From the NCBI GenBank assembly GCA_026929865.2, contig CM049400.1, positions 23,297,501 through 23,361,500 on the forward strand: a stretch of DNA of 64,000 nucleotides. Reading direction: 5' to 3'. The notes beneath the pieces were generated by a model. The model had not been told where the DNA came from, made no database searches, and saw nothing but the letters and a program-made list of their open reading frames with translations. Source of the stretch: Hyperoplus lanceolatus (lineage: Eukaryota > Chordata > Actinopteri > Uranoscopiformes > Ammodytidae). Both the position numbers and the translations under genes were made by a program. Positions 47,101-60,408 of this stretch are shown one piece after another (the stretch's first letter is position 1; every line of letters begins with the position of its first letter).

Positions 47101-48857
47101 TGTTTTGTCTTCCACTTTTAACTAATCCCACAGAATTGATTATTAATGCCAGCGATATCATTTAGCTCCCAGCAGCCTCCGTAGGATAGATGTTGTGTGG
47201 GATGTGTCCTCTGCAGCAGCCAGCAGTGGGTGTGACACTGTTCAGTACAGCGTGCCAGGCCAAGCCTTGTGGCTATTTACCTGGGTTATAATTTGTTTTG
47301 TGCTCCACCTCATGTACATGCAGCGACTCCTGTAAAAACCCAACCAGACTGACCGCTACGCCTGGGTTATTGGTGTGGAGCAGGTCATGGGGGGATATTA
47401 CATTAGATTGCTTTCCCTGAAAATAATTCTGCCATGATGTCTATTGGGCTTTTTTCTCTGTGTATCTGTCAGGCAGGATCGCATGCAGTTACACAGAGAA
47501 AGAGAACAGTTTGAATACACACAAATACACCCTGTGTTGTTGTTTTCTACTCACCCATCTGTCTTTTTAATTAAAACAACAACAAAACACAACTAAGGGA
47601 GTACTAGTGCCTGCAGAGGAATAAGTACTGTTGCAGGCTGCACCTTAGATGATGAAAGAAATATGTTGCCCTTTTTTACAAGCTAGTTTGAACTGAATTT
47701 TTTTTATTTATGTTAACATAAATTAAATCATTCAAGAACCACACTGCTACTTCAAAAGAATTTCCCAGTCTGGCACTTGTGTCAAGCACTTGAAGCTCTG
47801 TATGTTCTCTGCTGTGTCTTTCACAGGTTTAGCCGAATATATGAGAGCATCCCTCAAAGGGCTTCACAAAAGGAAAAAATTGAAAATGGCAAAAAAGCAC
47901 AAAAGGTTGGAATTAACCATTTCTGTCGAGCTGGGACGTCGGTATTTGTAACAAAGCACTTCGTTCTCAGTGGGGTCACAGGTGTCATCTGATCGGTGCT
48001 TTAGAAAGCACCATGAATAGTTGATGTCAGAGCGTTCGCCTCAGCCCAGACTTGAATGTAAATAAGATGCAGGTGACTGGGACACAGTTTCAAGGGTCAG
48101 CCTAACTAAAGCAAATTTCACTTGCTTTGCCCATCTTTAGGCCCCAGAATAAAAAGACACCCGCATTCGGACTAACAGTAGCTCTCTCATTCATTTAAAT
48201 GACGCCAGTGCATAGACACAGGGTCCAATGCAACACACCCCAACACACAGCCATTTGATATGCTCTTACACAGGTCTGATCCATGCCATGCTGTACTCAG
48301 AGGTGATTTTGACGCTGGCAGAAAAGTCAGCCCCAGAAAAACAAAATGTTAATCGCAAAAGTAACCACTCCTGCAAGATCTCATAGGTAGCAGTCACTTT
48401 GAACATATGAAAGAAGTGTCAATGAGGCCAGGAAAAAAATATGTTGAGATGACAACAGTCTAATGACTTCCATTACAGTATACAGGCACTGGTGTAATCA
48501 CAACTTAATGTCAGACACCATAAGGCCTGGTGCATAATGGCTCCAGATTGATATCTCCCTCTTGCTTTAATTAAGCAATTTTTGCTTAATAGGTGTTGAT
48601 TGTAGTTTATAGGAAGAGCTAGGAGAGCCATCACACAACAAAGTGAACGACAGACTGAACAGTTGTGTGGGGGGGGGGGGGATTTGCAAACAGACAGGCA
48701 ACCACTAGCTAGTTTGTTACATTGCTTCTTCTTGCATAAGAGGATGTTAGAGGTTAGGTAAGCACTGTAGCCGTCAGGCTTGAGCTGATGATCAATTATG
48801 ATACTTACCTCTCTGGCGCAGACGTGCACCATTAATCAAAGCGGTCAGGTACCTGTG
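44111..48857. other. Gene-free region, nothing firm recognised
   Basis: Only short open frames without family resemblance and short homopolymer runs (poly-C at about 44761, poly-G at about 48669). No transposon ends were recognised. Confidence 0.4.
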
Positions 48858-49237
48858 AAGCCTTGCACCGCCCGCCTACGTACTTCTGCTCAATTTTCAT
48901 TTCCCTTCAGTAGTCAGTCTGGGCCTGCGGTATATCCGCGGGTTTTTTCCGTCCAGATTTTTGACAGTCCATTCAGCGAACAGAGACAGTGGCTGAGAAC
49001 AATGATGTTGAGGTTGTGCGCCAGTTTCAGTTGTAGTCAGAAGCCGGTGCATGACACACCACGTCACAACCAAACCTCATGTGATTGCTTGGCAGATCTA
49101 GAGTGGCACTGGGCACATTCAATCGTTTTAAACTTCGACAGACACCTGCCTTCTAGTGAGATAACGTTTTTCAATTGAGTGATTCCAGACCTTCTGTACA
49201 AATGAAATGAAGATGATGGTCTGGTAGGACCAGGCTA
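48858..49237. mobile_element. Small TIR element, same family as 60090-60408
   Basis: It aligns along its length with the 60.1-kb copy (shared CAATTTTCATTTCCCTTCAG, GGCAGATCTAGAGTGGCACT and GTCTGGTAGGACCAGGCTA). The right end is GGTAGGACCAGGCTA; the left end has drifted (AAGCCTTGCACC for TAGCCTGGCACC). About 380 bp, with no transposase. Confidence 0.75.
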
Positions 49238-52200
49238 GTGAAGCATCTCTCTGAGTAACTGAATCTCTCAGAGAGAGGCACGTCGCATCACTTTGCCGGG
49301 CAGGAGATGAACCGGTGCAGGTAGCAAGACAGTGGATAGTTATATATCATGAATAAACTAGGCTTCTGAGAGCAGAGCGACAGGCTTAGCAACGCAGAGC
49401 CAAGTGGGACGACAGGATGGGACATTTCCCCCTGGAGACCACACACCCTCTGGCTGGCTTTCCAAGGGGGATTAAATGTTTTTCTGCTTGGGCTCCAAAC
49501 ATGTGCTTCAGTAAACGTAAACCAAACTTAGCTCATATCAGCTCACCCCTTGACTGGAAACCTAACCTTGGTGACTGAATGAACCGGTATCATAATTAAA
49601 TCATCAGTGCTTCGCTTTTTACTGTGCCTGCAACTCTAACCCCAGCAGGAGAGGGTAAGGGGAGTGTGGCTCTACCGGCCAGTGATGACAGTGTAACCAA
49701 AAGCTGTGAGCCTCTCTGAATAGTCTAGCATGGCAGGAGCTGGTGCATGGCGCCCACCTCACACCCGCTTAGACCTTATCTGGATATCTGTGCTATCGCT
49801 CCCTTAGTTACTCCTACAGTACCCTTTACTTACCGCACTGCTTTTAAAGGTTGTGTATTACCTTTGAGACGGAAGGAGCAAATATAGTTATTAACCCGCA
49901 GATTACCTTCACATTCTTAAACCTATTCAAGCTTTTGTATTTCCATCGCATAGTGAATGATTTTAAATCCCCAACCTCCAAAACACAGTGCTGGTCCCAC
50001 AGAGTCGTGTAGTCATGTCTGCTCGGTGTTACCCTAATGCCTAGTGGCTTGTTGCACTGCATGTGTAATGACTGTGGACCTACCAGAGCTTATCCTGTTG
50101 AACAGAGGATATTAAGGGGGGTAGCTCTAAAGGCCAGACTTTAATTTGACCTCTGCCTGCCCTCTTCTCTAGCGAGGTGACTCTGAGATGCAGGCTGGTT
50201 GTTGGGGCAGTTGGTGATGAATGACTGTATTTGGTGGGCAGATTGTTACAGTTCTACACTAATTGAGGGGTCAACACAAAGAGCAAATGCGGTAATTGAG
50301 TCACTTGACTGTGGCCATAGAGCTTACCACAGCCATTTTGACCCTGTCCTGGAGTCAACAACAGAGCCCTCTCCTGCCTCTGCCTTTATTTTGCCATCCA
50401 AAAACACATTTATCCCTTGTTAAATAGTTATTTTTACACAGGTCTTAAATCTGAACCAGGTTTATAGATCTGAAAGTGCTACACGGTTTTCTCATGAGGA
50501 AAATCTCAAAAAGATATTAGCAGTGCACAGATTTGTTTTCCTTTATCTGTGTGAACATGAATGAGCAAACCATTAACAGAATATCGTGCTGTATATAATA
50601 CTTCCATGAAGACCACACGTGTATGGAACATGTGCATGTGTTGCATTCATGTAAATTTTGCTCTGTACCAGCTAAACTATTACACGATCCAGTTCCCTTG
50701 CTCCCCTCTTACCTTATCTGTCTTGTCAATAGAAATATAAGACATTGAAACAGAGCTGCATTTAATTTTTTTTTATTAGCAATCTAACAATCAACTAATT
50801 GTTGTTGTTGATCTATGAAACGCCAGAAAATTGTGAAAAAAATTAATTCTGGCACAACTTTCCATACTTCCGAGGTGCATGGAAATTGCACCTTGGATAC
50901 AAATATAAAAAAAACTTTAAATTGTGAGATGAGAATGAGCCCGATAGAGGCTACACGCTGAAACATGTTGGTCTTTCTCAGATATAAAATAGTTTTACAG
51001 TGCTGCTGCCATTTTGACCTCTTTATGTTTTGTCAAACTATCACTTTAACAGAAAGATATAAAATTTACAATTATTTAAAACATACTCTGTAGGGTACAC
51101 TGAAGCTGTAACCAGGCGATAATAGGCTTTTTTGTTTAAATTATTAATGTATTGTCAAAAGTTTGCAATATATTTTCCTAATACAATTTCCAGAATTGTA
51201 TTTTCTATCCAGATGTCTTGTATCTAGTTTGGGGTGAAACAGTTTTTACCTTCGTCTGTTGAGATGTTTTGGCTGTACCTCGCAACGGTGTTATTTTGCC
51301 AAAGTAGCATCCTTTGCTGTGGAGACAGGACCCTGTGTTATTGGACGGAGTCTAATGGATCTGTTGGCCTTTGCATTTGCTCTGCTCCTGAAACATGTGC
51401 TCAGCTGAGACTTGGGCAGAACACCATCCATTTACACCTAATGGCCATTGCCTTTGAATGTGGTGAATTGTGAACAGCCGTGTGTGTGAGTGTGAGAGTG
51501 CGTGTGTGAAAAGCTACAAGGACAAATGCATTCTGCATTTAATGAGTGTGGGCCAAAGGGAACCTGGATAGTTAAAGCTGAGAGTTGGCGAGACTATTTT
51601 GTCCCTTGTTACCCGACTCTTCTGTTGCACCTTTAAACTGCAACATGCCACTAAACTACTCTGATGGTCTCACCGGACAGATGTAGAGGCTGCAACCCTG
51701 CGTGAATGGGATTGATGGACCACATTAAATTCTGAGCTTCATCCTGCTTAAATGCTTTTGTGCTCTAAATCTTTTTGGCAGTATCTCTGTGGGAAGACCA
51801 CAGACTGCAGAAGATTTATCCATGAGATTGCTGGCTTGTCATTTGAAGTGTATATTTGGATGATTTGTGGGTTAACAATCATCCAAACAACTTGTGTGTC
51901 TATTTATTTCATAAATGAGATTTCTTTGTTTACCCTGGCACATCTCCCAAAGGCCTGTTGAAATGTCCGCCATTCTCTGCTAACCCTCCTCACTCTTGAC
52001 TAAGATGTGATTGTTTTAATGCACAAAAATGTGGATGTTGTAATTACCATTTGCACAAACAAGACAGCAGCTTCATTGATATGCTGCCGCTGATAAGGCA
52101 AGAGCTTGGCAGCGAGACAATGCCTGAGGCCACCAGGGGCTCGCCAGCACCAGGGACACGGGACCGTCCTGCCTCTTCCGTCAATGCAGGCGACCAACAA

Positions 52201-53984
52201 AAGCGGCCTGTCATTCAACGCACACTAGCGTTTTTAATTAATTTTCACTCAGCTCTCCTCGGAGTGCTTGTGTTGTGATTTGACCCCAAGATCTGCTCAT
52301 GAATGTAGCTTTCTCCTCAGCCCTGGCTGTCAGAAGGTCAGCAAAACAGGCTCATGAGCCGGAGCCCTGTCTTTCTATAGCACCGGACTCAGGAGGCTGA
52401 CCATTGTCCTAACCAGGAAAGAGCATCTACGTGATTGAAGTCAGTAAGGGAAATGGCAATTTTGTCTGACTTTTATAAGAACACGCTTAACATGATAATC
52501 ACTATCCATTTTGAATATCAAGACTTTGTGTATTGTTGAGTAGAGACCCTTGTGTTGACTGTTGTCATGGTCATTGGCTTCATCATGGCTGTATTCTTGA
52601 CAAAACCCTCATAGCAATCAACCAATTAAGCTAGAAGGGCATCATGTATAGCCACATCCTCAAGTTGCATAAAGACTACACAGTGAAGAGTTTAGTGCCG
52701 CTCTCGCTCGCCATGCACGAGTACAAATCCAGGCGGCCTGTGGATAAGCTGGATCAGGGCTGATCAAATTGCTGTTGTCTTAAAGCCATTCGGACTTGGA
52801 TTAATCCACAGGAGTGGTCACACCCGCTTGGTCTTTAAATCTATAGGTCCTTATGCTTCCACCTTGTACCCCCCGCCAGGGCTTTGTGATCTGCGGGGGC
52901 TTTGGTAGAAAAGGAAGTCGGACTAGTTATTTTTGTTGAACGTACCAACTGTGTTCAAGGGGGCTTTTTAAATAAGTGCCCTTGACCTATTCTTAGGTTT
53001 ATCCCAGTCATCTTGTTACCCCTCTTTTGTCTCTGTAGGGAGCAACATTTAGTCTGATTAACTAATGGCTACAAGGTTGTTAGAAATGGGGGTTTTTGGG
53101 GGAGCTTTCTTCAAAGCTTTGTCATCTATGTCTTGGCTTTCGGGAAGGAGATTAGACATACGGTCCACCTAATCATCTCACTGATGGCTCTTCACTTTTA
53201 TTACTTAAATTCCATAAAGCTCTAGACTGAGGAAAACATCTATTGAAATATCCATTGAAATGCATTTGGTCTGGCACTAGATTTTATCCAAACATTGTAG
53301 GTAAACCTTTGGCTAATGAAGGATGGCATTATTTCAGCAAGCTTTTTAATCTGGCCCTGGTGGCTGGGTAAGATGTCCTCTGGTCTCTTAAAGCATTACA
53401 TCTAATGGTTGACCATTTTTCTCACAATTAATAGAGCTCCCCAAGAGACAACAGTCTATAGACTTGTGGAAATACTGTAGCAGCCTTCAGGCAGCCGGCT
53501 AGATGTGACTTTCTTCCCCGTCACTCACATTTGTCGTAATGGCACGAGAGCCTCACTGGCTATTCCCCAATGCTGTGTGTATGCATGAGTTTGTGTGAGC
53601 CTACTGCCCCAAGCATGTCTCATTTTAAAGTGCTGTCACTCCCTGCTTCCTGGCATCTATTAACACCCACCATTATCATGCTAATCTACATTGTATGATT
53701 ACATAAAGTAATTTATGCACAGTTCGATTCTATGGCTGCACAGGGATGCGCGCTTCTATTATTGAATGGTTTTAAAAAGAACATTTCATGATCGTCAGAT
53801 TCCTTTTATGGTCTCGCCTTTCCCTGCTCTCGTCTGTTTGGCTTTCTTGCTCTTTTCACTCTTATCTTCTTACTTTATCAACAAAATCTGTTAAAGCTCT
53901 CACAAAGATTTTAAGGCTTCTGCCTACTGAGAAAATAATAGCTAACATGGCTGACTGAGACATGCTGCTTTGTTCATGGAGAGA
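49238..53984. other. Gene-free region
   Basis: No exon is recognised. A fragment of the ATCGATTAATC-type hAT-like repeat is visible on the minus strand at about 50765-50845 (TTTTCTGGCGTTTCATAGAT). 52050-52270 is open in one frame but lacks splice sites and any family match. Confidence 0.4.
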
Positions 53985-54210
53985 TAGTCTGGCTTGACCA
54001 CTCCCGCCAGCGTCTATTAAGCGCTGGCGTCGGCAAACAACGCTACGCCTCCATTGGCTGCTTCCCGGGGTTAGCCCCGCCGTAGATGATTGTGATTGGT
54101 TGAAATAAATAAAAACAGGCCAGCCCAGTTTCCCCCCGAATAGACGGCTCTAAACGGAGTGCTTCCAGACCATACTACTTGCTGTAGTTTGGTCTGGCTT
54201 TGCGAGACTA
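53985..54210. mobile_element. 226-bp TIR element (MITE) with 9-bp target duplication
   Basis: Ends TAGTCTGGC and GCGAGACTA, with a nearby inverted match (GGTCTGGCTTTGCGAGACTA). It is flanked by a perfect 9-bp direct repeat ATGGAGAGA (53976-53984 and 54211-54219). The terminal pattern TAGYCTGG is shared with the elements at 48.9 and 60.1 kb. Confidence 0.85.
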
Positions 54211-57200
54211 ATGGAGAGACGATAAGCTGAGATCACTTTCCTCACGGTCTTCCTAAGCTCTACATCGGAAATGGTAAGTATGTGTTATGTGTTGAAAGCA
54301 GAGGGCAAGAGATGAGCTCTCTTCCTCATTTATTCACAGCTAGTGGAGTAATTAGGAATGCAGAGGGCTGTTAAATTAAAACTGAATTGCACTTATTAAC
54401 ATTTTAACTACCAACCCCACCCTCTTTAGACACTAAACAAGGACAGTTTCAGCTCTAATATGCCTGAAGAATCCCGCTGAGGGGACCCTTTATGTATCTC
54501 TACAACAAAGACGTTCTTTAAAGTAAGATCTCCCTTTTGTTTAAACAACCAAGCATTTAACATTCAGCGTAATACGCCAAGGCTCCCTCCATGCTGTCAG
54601 GAGACGCACACCCAGAGCTTCTCAAACTCTTTGCTTAATGGAACACTATTTGTGGTCAGATTGGATAGCTAATGGTGGTCCCTCTGAGGGTAACTCTCCA
54701 AATTAAATAGCATGGATTCACATCTGTCAGACAAAACCAGGAGGCTCTTTGTAATCAATGACCCAAACCAAGAGAGGCTCCACGGGGGGCGCCTCAACTA
54801 TGATGGCAGCACGCGTAAGGAGCCACCGGGGACGGAGGCAGCTCACCTGCACTAACAGCCACTGTGCTGGGCTTGTGGAGCCGGCTAGAACCTGGGAGGG
54901 AGCACCAGCAGGGTTAATGTATATTTATAGAACAGGTCAAACTACTTACGACGGCCACTGATTTATAATGCAGGAGTGCAATGTGACTAAACTGTAAAGG
55001 GAATTCTTGTTTTTCATGTGCAAACATTGCCGTCGGTGTTGTGTTAAAATGTTGAACCCCATTAATTTTATCGCTCCCCCTCTCTTGTTTCTCTACGTCT
55101 TTAAATTTTGTTTGGAGGAGAGCCTAGCACGGCGTCCCGCTGTGCTGGAGAATTTCCTCTTGTTGTTAATTTTCCCTGCTCCATATGGCGCCACAGACAC
55201 TTCACCTGCAGGCTGTAGCAGGCCGCGCGGCAGCCAGCAGACATCCTCGGGCTCAGGCTGTCATTTACACAGGCCTGTGCATCTGTCTGAGCAGAACAGA
55301 ACACAGCAGAACAGAGACAGCTCTTCCCTTCACCTCACAGCCTGAGTCCAGCACCATCCACCTGACAATATTTAGATGCTTTTCCTGAAAGATGGTGAAA
55401 TATATAAAGGCGATGGATGCCATGTTAAGACAAGACTCCCCCCTCTTGCAAAAGGCTCATTTCTTCATCACCAGTTTGGAAAAAGTTGAGCTGGAAAATA
55501 GCCAGAGTATTCATGCCATATGTGTGTGTCAGTCTGTCTATGAGCAGGCGCATGCATGTGTGCACAAAAGTGTATGTGTGTGTGTTTTTAGGGGGTCTGA
55601 AGTTTGCCTATGGCAGAGCTATGGAAGAGAGGGTTTCATCCTGGCTTGTCATTGATTAGAGAAGGGTCTTTAATTCCACCCCACCCCATGTTGTGATTCA
55701 TTTGCATTCTGTGTCAAGAGGTAATGGAGTTTTGTTCTATGGTTTGCTCTGAAAATCTTGAAGATGTGGTCTAATGTGCATGCAGCCGCTAGCAAAGAGC
55801 TTTCTGATTTATTATGTCTCTTGCGTTGCCTCATTTTTCCCCCCTCTTTCTCGTAAGACTTTGTGCTTTCAAATGGTTTGAAGAGACGAGAGGTGCAAAC
55901 ACTGCAAAGACTCGAAATGTATTTGTCATGATATGACATCCAAAACTGAGATGTTATATCATCTCTAACAACCATCAGTACCTTGTGTTTTCAGCGAACG
56001 TATTTTTCTTTACATTATTAGGCAAATGCGTTATATTTTGTGTTTTTAAATACATTTTTCAAATCAGTTTGCGTTGTGTTCTTTACTAAAGGGGAAGGGA
56101 TTAAGTTATCTCTCAATTTGTCTTTTTATTTTACAATATTTAATTATTTAAGGTGTTTTGTGTTAACTGCACCACCAATTTAAGCAAACTATATTAAATC
56201 TGCCAAACTCTACCTGTAACTGTTTTAATTAGGCTATATTGTACTTTCACCCATTTCATTTTAATTGCTGCCACTCTTCACCACTGTGTAAATGTTTCAA
56301 TTGTTTTTTTGTTTTTTTCTCTTCACCTGTTGTTGTGTATTTGATGTATTTGCATTGAATATTGTGTATGTATTGTTGTTTTTCCTTTGACTTTGTTTGA
56401 ACTCGACGTCATTGTAAATGAGGGTCACCCCTCAATTGGTCTCTCAAGGATAAATAAAAGTTAAATGAAATGAAAATTAAATTTGATTCTTGCAACCTGA
56501 TCATTCAAGTCTTTGAACAAATTTCCTGCACTAAAGGCTGTGCACACTCACTCATGCCCATTATTCTCCATGAATCTTAAAAGTTTCCTGTTCACAGAGG
56601 TCTGATTTTCCCATTATGTCTGAGATGAGATCTGAGGTTAGAGGAAGCTGCTGGTGGGACTGTATTGGCTGTGGGTTGGTTAGTCGGGGTTGTTTTTTTT
56701 CTGAGCAAAGTTGGGAAAATGTGGTGATAGAATGTGTCAACCTCTGGGGGAGGCCGTGTTCAGGGTCACGGCTAAATCTGTGCGCTACGGGCGAAAGGCG
56801 AGCCCATAATTCCAGCACAGACGAGCGGAGAGCTGACCTCAGTACAGCTGAGGCCAAGCCGCACCGATTTCTGCCCACCTGCATGATCGTCAGTGGGATA
56901 ATAATGAAAGTGAGGGGACAGACAGGGGTCTCTCTTTCCCTCTCACTCCCTCTGTAAGGACACTTGAATGTCCTTGCGTACTGACCCTTCTCCCTGCTTT
57001 TCTTATTTCCTCCTCAAAAGGATAAAGGTGTTCACCTGGCAGTGTGTTTGCTATACTTTTTGAGCAGCACATGGATTCACTCAAATTATCCTTACAAATA
57101 CTAAATCCTTCAAAGGAATAACTGAATAAATATATAAAATGACAAGAATTGCACCCTTTTGCTTGCCATCCATTTCCATCCACATATTGATTTTGTATTA

Positions 57201-58891
57201 TATTAAAGTGTTGCCTCAACATGCAATTATATTAATACATCTTACCTATTGTGAGTCATGGCTCATTCAACTGATGAATATGTAAATTAAATGTTTTATA
57301 GCTGATAGCCAACATTAATCTCATTTGGATGTCTTAAACCAAATTAAATGAGAAAGTGTAGCGCCTAGCAGTTTGGAAACGTGTGCTGTGAATTCATTTC
57401 TGAATTAAAAAGGAAATGAGCAGAGGGACAGAACTTGCTCTTTTTTTATTACAAATGCTAATGAAAAAATGTTATTGACTTGAACAAATGGAGAATACAC
57501 CTGCAAATGTATATTAAAACCCTGTTTCAATTTCTCTCTCTGTGTAGTTTGCAATTATAGTTATTTCAGCAATAGTGGGGGAATTAATTTTGTGTGCAGA
57601 CTGATAATGTTAGCGGTGTAAGAAGAATGGATATTGTGTTGGATAGGGGGTCTCTAGGTATTTACAAGAAGTGGAGAGAGCAAAGCTTTATTTAATTGAA
57701 AGAATGAATCAATAACAGCTGTAGAGCTTGGTCAGGGAAGGCCTTGCAAAATGAGCAAGTAATTTACTGTGAACAATCCGAGGCCCAGTGGATAGCTGAT
57801 TGAAGGGGCCTCTTCTAGTGGTAAGACCGTCAAGTGTAGCAAGATGCAGGTGGGTATCTTGAAACCTACCAAATTACAAGGACAAGCACTTCCACGGATG
57901 GTTAGCTTCAGTGCTGAGGAGTGACATAAATAATCTGTCAATACTACAGAGAAACACTGGATGTTTCTTTTTCACTCGTGGTATCTTGAAGTGCATAAAT
58001 GTCTTAAAAAATCCAAAATCTAAGAAAGAGAACTTTCAACATTCTACACTTTCAAGTGGTCCATTTGGATGCAGCCATTAGAAGTATGCAAGCAGTCCTC
58101 CAGCATATGTCAGGGAAGGTTTCAAAAGTTTGTGAAGGGGTTTTCTTTTCTTATATTTGTAACTACTTGTTTTTCCGCTCTCAAGAGAAGCTCAGTGGAG
58201 ACAGAATTGTCCTTTCCTCACTAGTTACATCTCACAATCCAGTTTTTCCTTGTTGCTGGATGTTGGTAAATGTTTTCTCAGATCATACTCATGCATCATT
58301 GCTCTCACGCCATCATCCTTTTTTTATATATATATATTTTTTTTAAATATCAATCTTTGAGGTAAATGAGTCTCCCTGCACACTGGCACCCATCCCAGTA
58401 TGTAAATGCATGTGCTAATTCACGACATAATTTAATTTCAACTTCCAAGCAAATGAGATTTTAATTGAAAATGAGATCTTTCATAGTATATCTCACTGGA
58501 GATGTGCGACAAGGGAATGATAGTTTTTGCACATTGTTTTAAGAGACATGGAGACTTTTTCTCCCCCTTTCTTCCTTTTCCAAGCCATTTACGAAAAGAT
58601 TGTAAGTTTTCCCAGCCCAGCATTTCCCCACAACCTGCAGGTTAGCGAAAATGCACTGTGAAATTAACATTGTGCTTCAGCAGCTCGTCCGTGTGAAGAG
58701 GCGGGCTATTAACATTTGTTGTATTTTCATTATGTTAATGGTGTTAACACATGCCCACAGATTGCCACCAGTGGTGCAGTAATTTTGTCTTGCTGTTCAT
58801 AAAGTGTCCGAGTGGGTCATTTTGATTATGACACGCTAATTACATATTGCCTTTCTTCTCCGTGTGTCCCACCCTCCCCAAAACTCAAAAG
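54211..58891. other. Gene-free region upstream of the MAP2K5-like exon pieces
   Basis: No exon is recognised; in particular no MAP2K5 PB1 domain or kinase motif (HRD, DFG, APE) was found by reading. 58650-58860 is TAAT-rich non-coding sequence just before the first exon relic. Confidence 0.4.
56396..56480 (+). repeat. Possible retroposon 3' tail
   Basis: TTGTAAATGAGGGTCACCCC then GGATAAATAAAAGTTAAATG resembles a frequent fish repeat tail with an AATAAA and an A-rich end. No body of the element was found upstream. Confidence 0.35.
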
Positions 58892-59299
58892 GGACCTACA
58901 ACAGTCTTTAATGGTAAGCTTTTATGAGTTGAAGGAAAGAAAATAGCAGGAAAAGATCTCTGCCTATGTTCCTGACGGCTATGTTGCATGCATGCTTCAC
59001 TGCTTCCCTTTAAACTTCCTAAATTGTGTTTCACAATAAATAGATGCCCAAGCCTTTAACTGCCAGTATTAGATTAGATACCATTAGATGTAATAGAAAA
59101 TTCTCGCCCTGTAATATTTTCATAAGAGTTTGAGGCACTTGATTAATCTGGCCACATTTTATTGCATTAATGATTTCCCCCCTTTCCACTCTGCTGTAAA
59201 GACATTGTATACAGGCTAATGCTGTTTTCCCTCTCTCTCTCTCTCTCTCTGCTCAACCTCATTCATCCTCAGCCGTTATTGCAATGCATTGTTGATGAG
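58892..59299 (+). pseudogene. MAP2K5: Two MAP2K5-like micro-exons (58892-58913, 59273-59299), probably exon relics
   Basis: 59273-59299 sits between a CATCCTCAG acceptor and a GTGAGT donor and reads PLLQCIVDE; human MAP2K5 has SLMPLQLLQCIVDE here, so 8 contiguous residues match and two (LQ) are missing. 358 bp upstream, 58892-58913 (or only 58905-58913) ends with SLM at a GTAAGC donor, exactly the preceding residues. Order and strand agree with the 15q23 gene order after C15orf61. No other MAP2K5 exon was found between 25 and 64 kb. MAP2K5 (MEK5) is the kinase that activates ERK5; these pieces fall in the C-terminal lobe, in a region of known alternative exons. They could also be true exons of a gene whose other exons I failed to see. 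Confidence 0.5.
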
Positions 59300-60089
59300 G
59301 TGAGTCGGCGTCTTATGTGCTTTCACTCCTAAAGTCATTCCTAATGGAGTGGAAACCTTATATTTTGTTTCCTAATGAAGCACAGGAGTGGCAGACAGCT
59401 CCGCTTGGGCTGTCCTATGGCTGCCTGCAGGTTGAAGCCACCGGCCCGCGCCAAGCTGCTCTGAGGGAGCCAGCAGGGGACTTTCGGCTGGGGCAGCAGA
59501 CGCCACATGCATGAACTTATACACAGGCCGCAGTGAATCTGTGGACCAAAAATCTAAAAATATGCAGTGGTGGAGGAGATGCTTGGATATGTTTTCCAAT
59601 GTTTAACTAGTAATACAACCATTTAGAAATACTAGGAATACATTAGAAATGATAGAAATCCTGGTTATTAAATTGTGCTGAAGTATAAGTGCAAAAGTAT
59701 TATCTACAAAATGCTTTTCAAGTACCCTATCAACAGTAAAAGTAGCAATGATAGCAGGAGTTCGCCCTTGTGAGTGAATGGATAAATATAAAGCTGCAGG
59801 AAGTAGCTGGTTAGCTTAGCAGCAATTCTTGAATCAAGGCGAAACAGCTCACCTGGTTTTGTTTGAAGGATGACCTCACCTGTAAAGCTCACTGATTATC
59901 ATTATATCGTCTTTATTTAAATCTGTACAAAAAGTTAAAAAAAAATACTGTGTAGTTGGCTATATTTCATGGCAATCTGGTCCTTAAAGAAGAAATCCAG
60001 GTTTCATTCTTTAGGCATATCGATATCGCTACTGCTGCTGGCTTTAGCTTCATATTTACATATTGGACCTAACCGACAATATGTTTAAT
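59300..60089. other. Gene-free region
   Basis: No downstream MAP2K5 exon (the VGEFSEPFVHFITQ segment of human MEK5) is seen. 59395-59515 is open and GC-richer but lacks splice sites and any family match. Confidence 0.4.
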
Positions 60090-60408
60090 TAGCCTGGCAC
60101 CGCCCACCTACGTACCTCCGCTCAATTGTCATTTCCCTTCAGTAGTCAGTCTGCGGTATATTCTTGGGTTTTCTTGGTCCACTCAGCGAACAGAGTAACT
60201 GAGAACAATGACATTGAGGCCGGCGCATGACATACGTCACGACCAAACGTTATGCAATTGGTTGGCAGATCCAGAGTGGCACTGGGCAAATCTGATAGTT
60301 TTAAACTTCAAGAGACACCCACCTTCAAGTGGGTAAACCTTTGTCAATTGAGCGATTCCATACCCTCTGTACAAATAAAATTAAGTATGATCTGGTAGGA
60401 CCAGGCTA
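60090..60408. mobile_element. 319-bp TIR element (MITE) with 9-bp target duplication
   Basis: Ends TAGCCTGGCACC and GGTAGGACCAGGCTA, flanked by ATGTTTAAT (60081-60089) and ATTTTTAAT (60409-60417), 8 of 9 identical. Same family as 48858-49237. Confidence 0.85.

Noticed and set aside
52000-52278. Overlapping open frames in a GC-richer patch
   Set aside because: No recognisable domain and no splice sites; more likely constrained non-coding sequence.
54241-54275. Possible exon ending at ACATCGGAAATG|GTAAGT after the 226-bp element
   Set aside because: Good donor but no coding match and no downstream partner; noted only as a cryptic donor.
56561-56957. Long open frames on both strands
   Set aside because: Amino acid content is not protein-like (Arg/Cys/Ser-rich in both frames), there are no splice sites, and no MAP2K5 or other family match.
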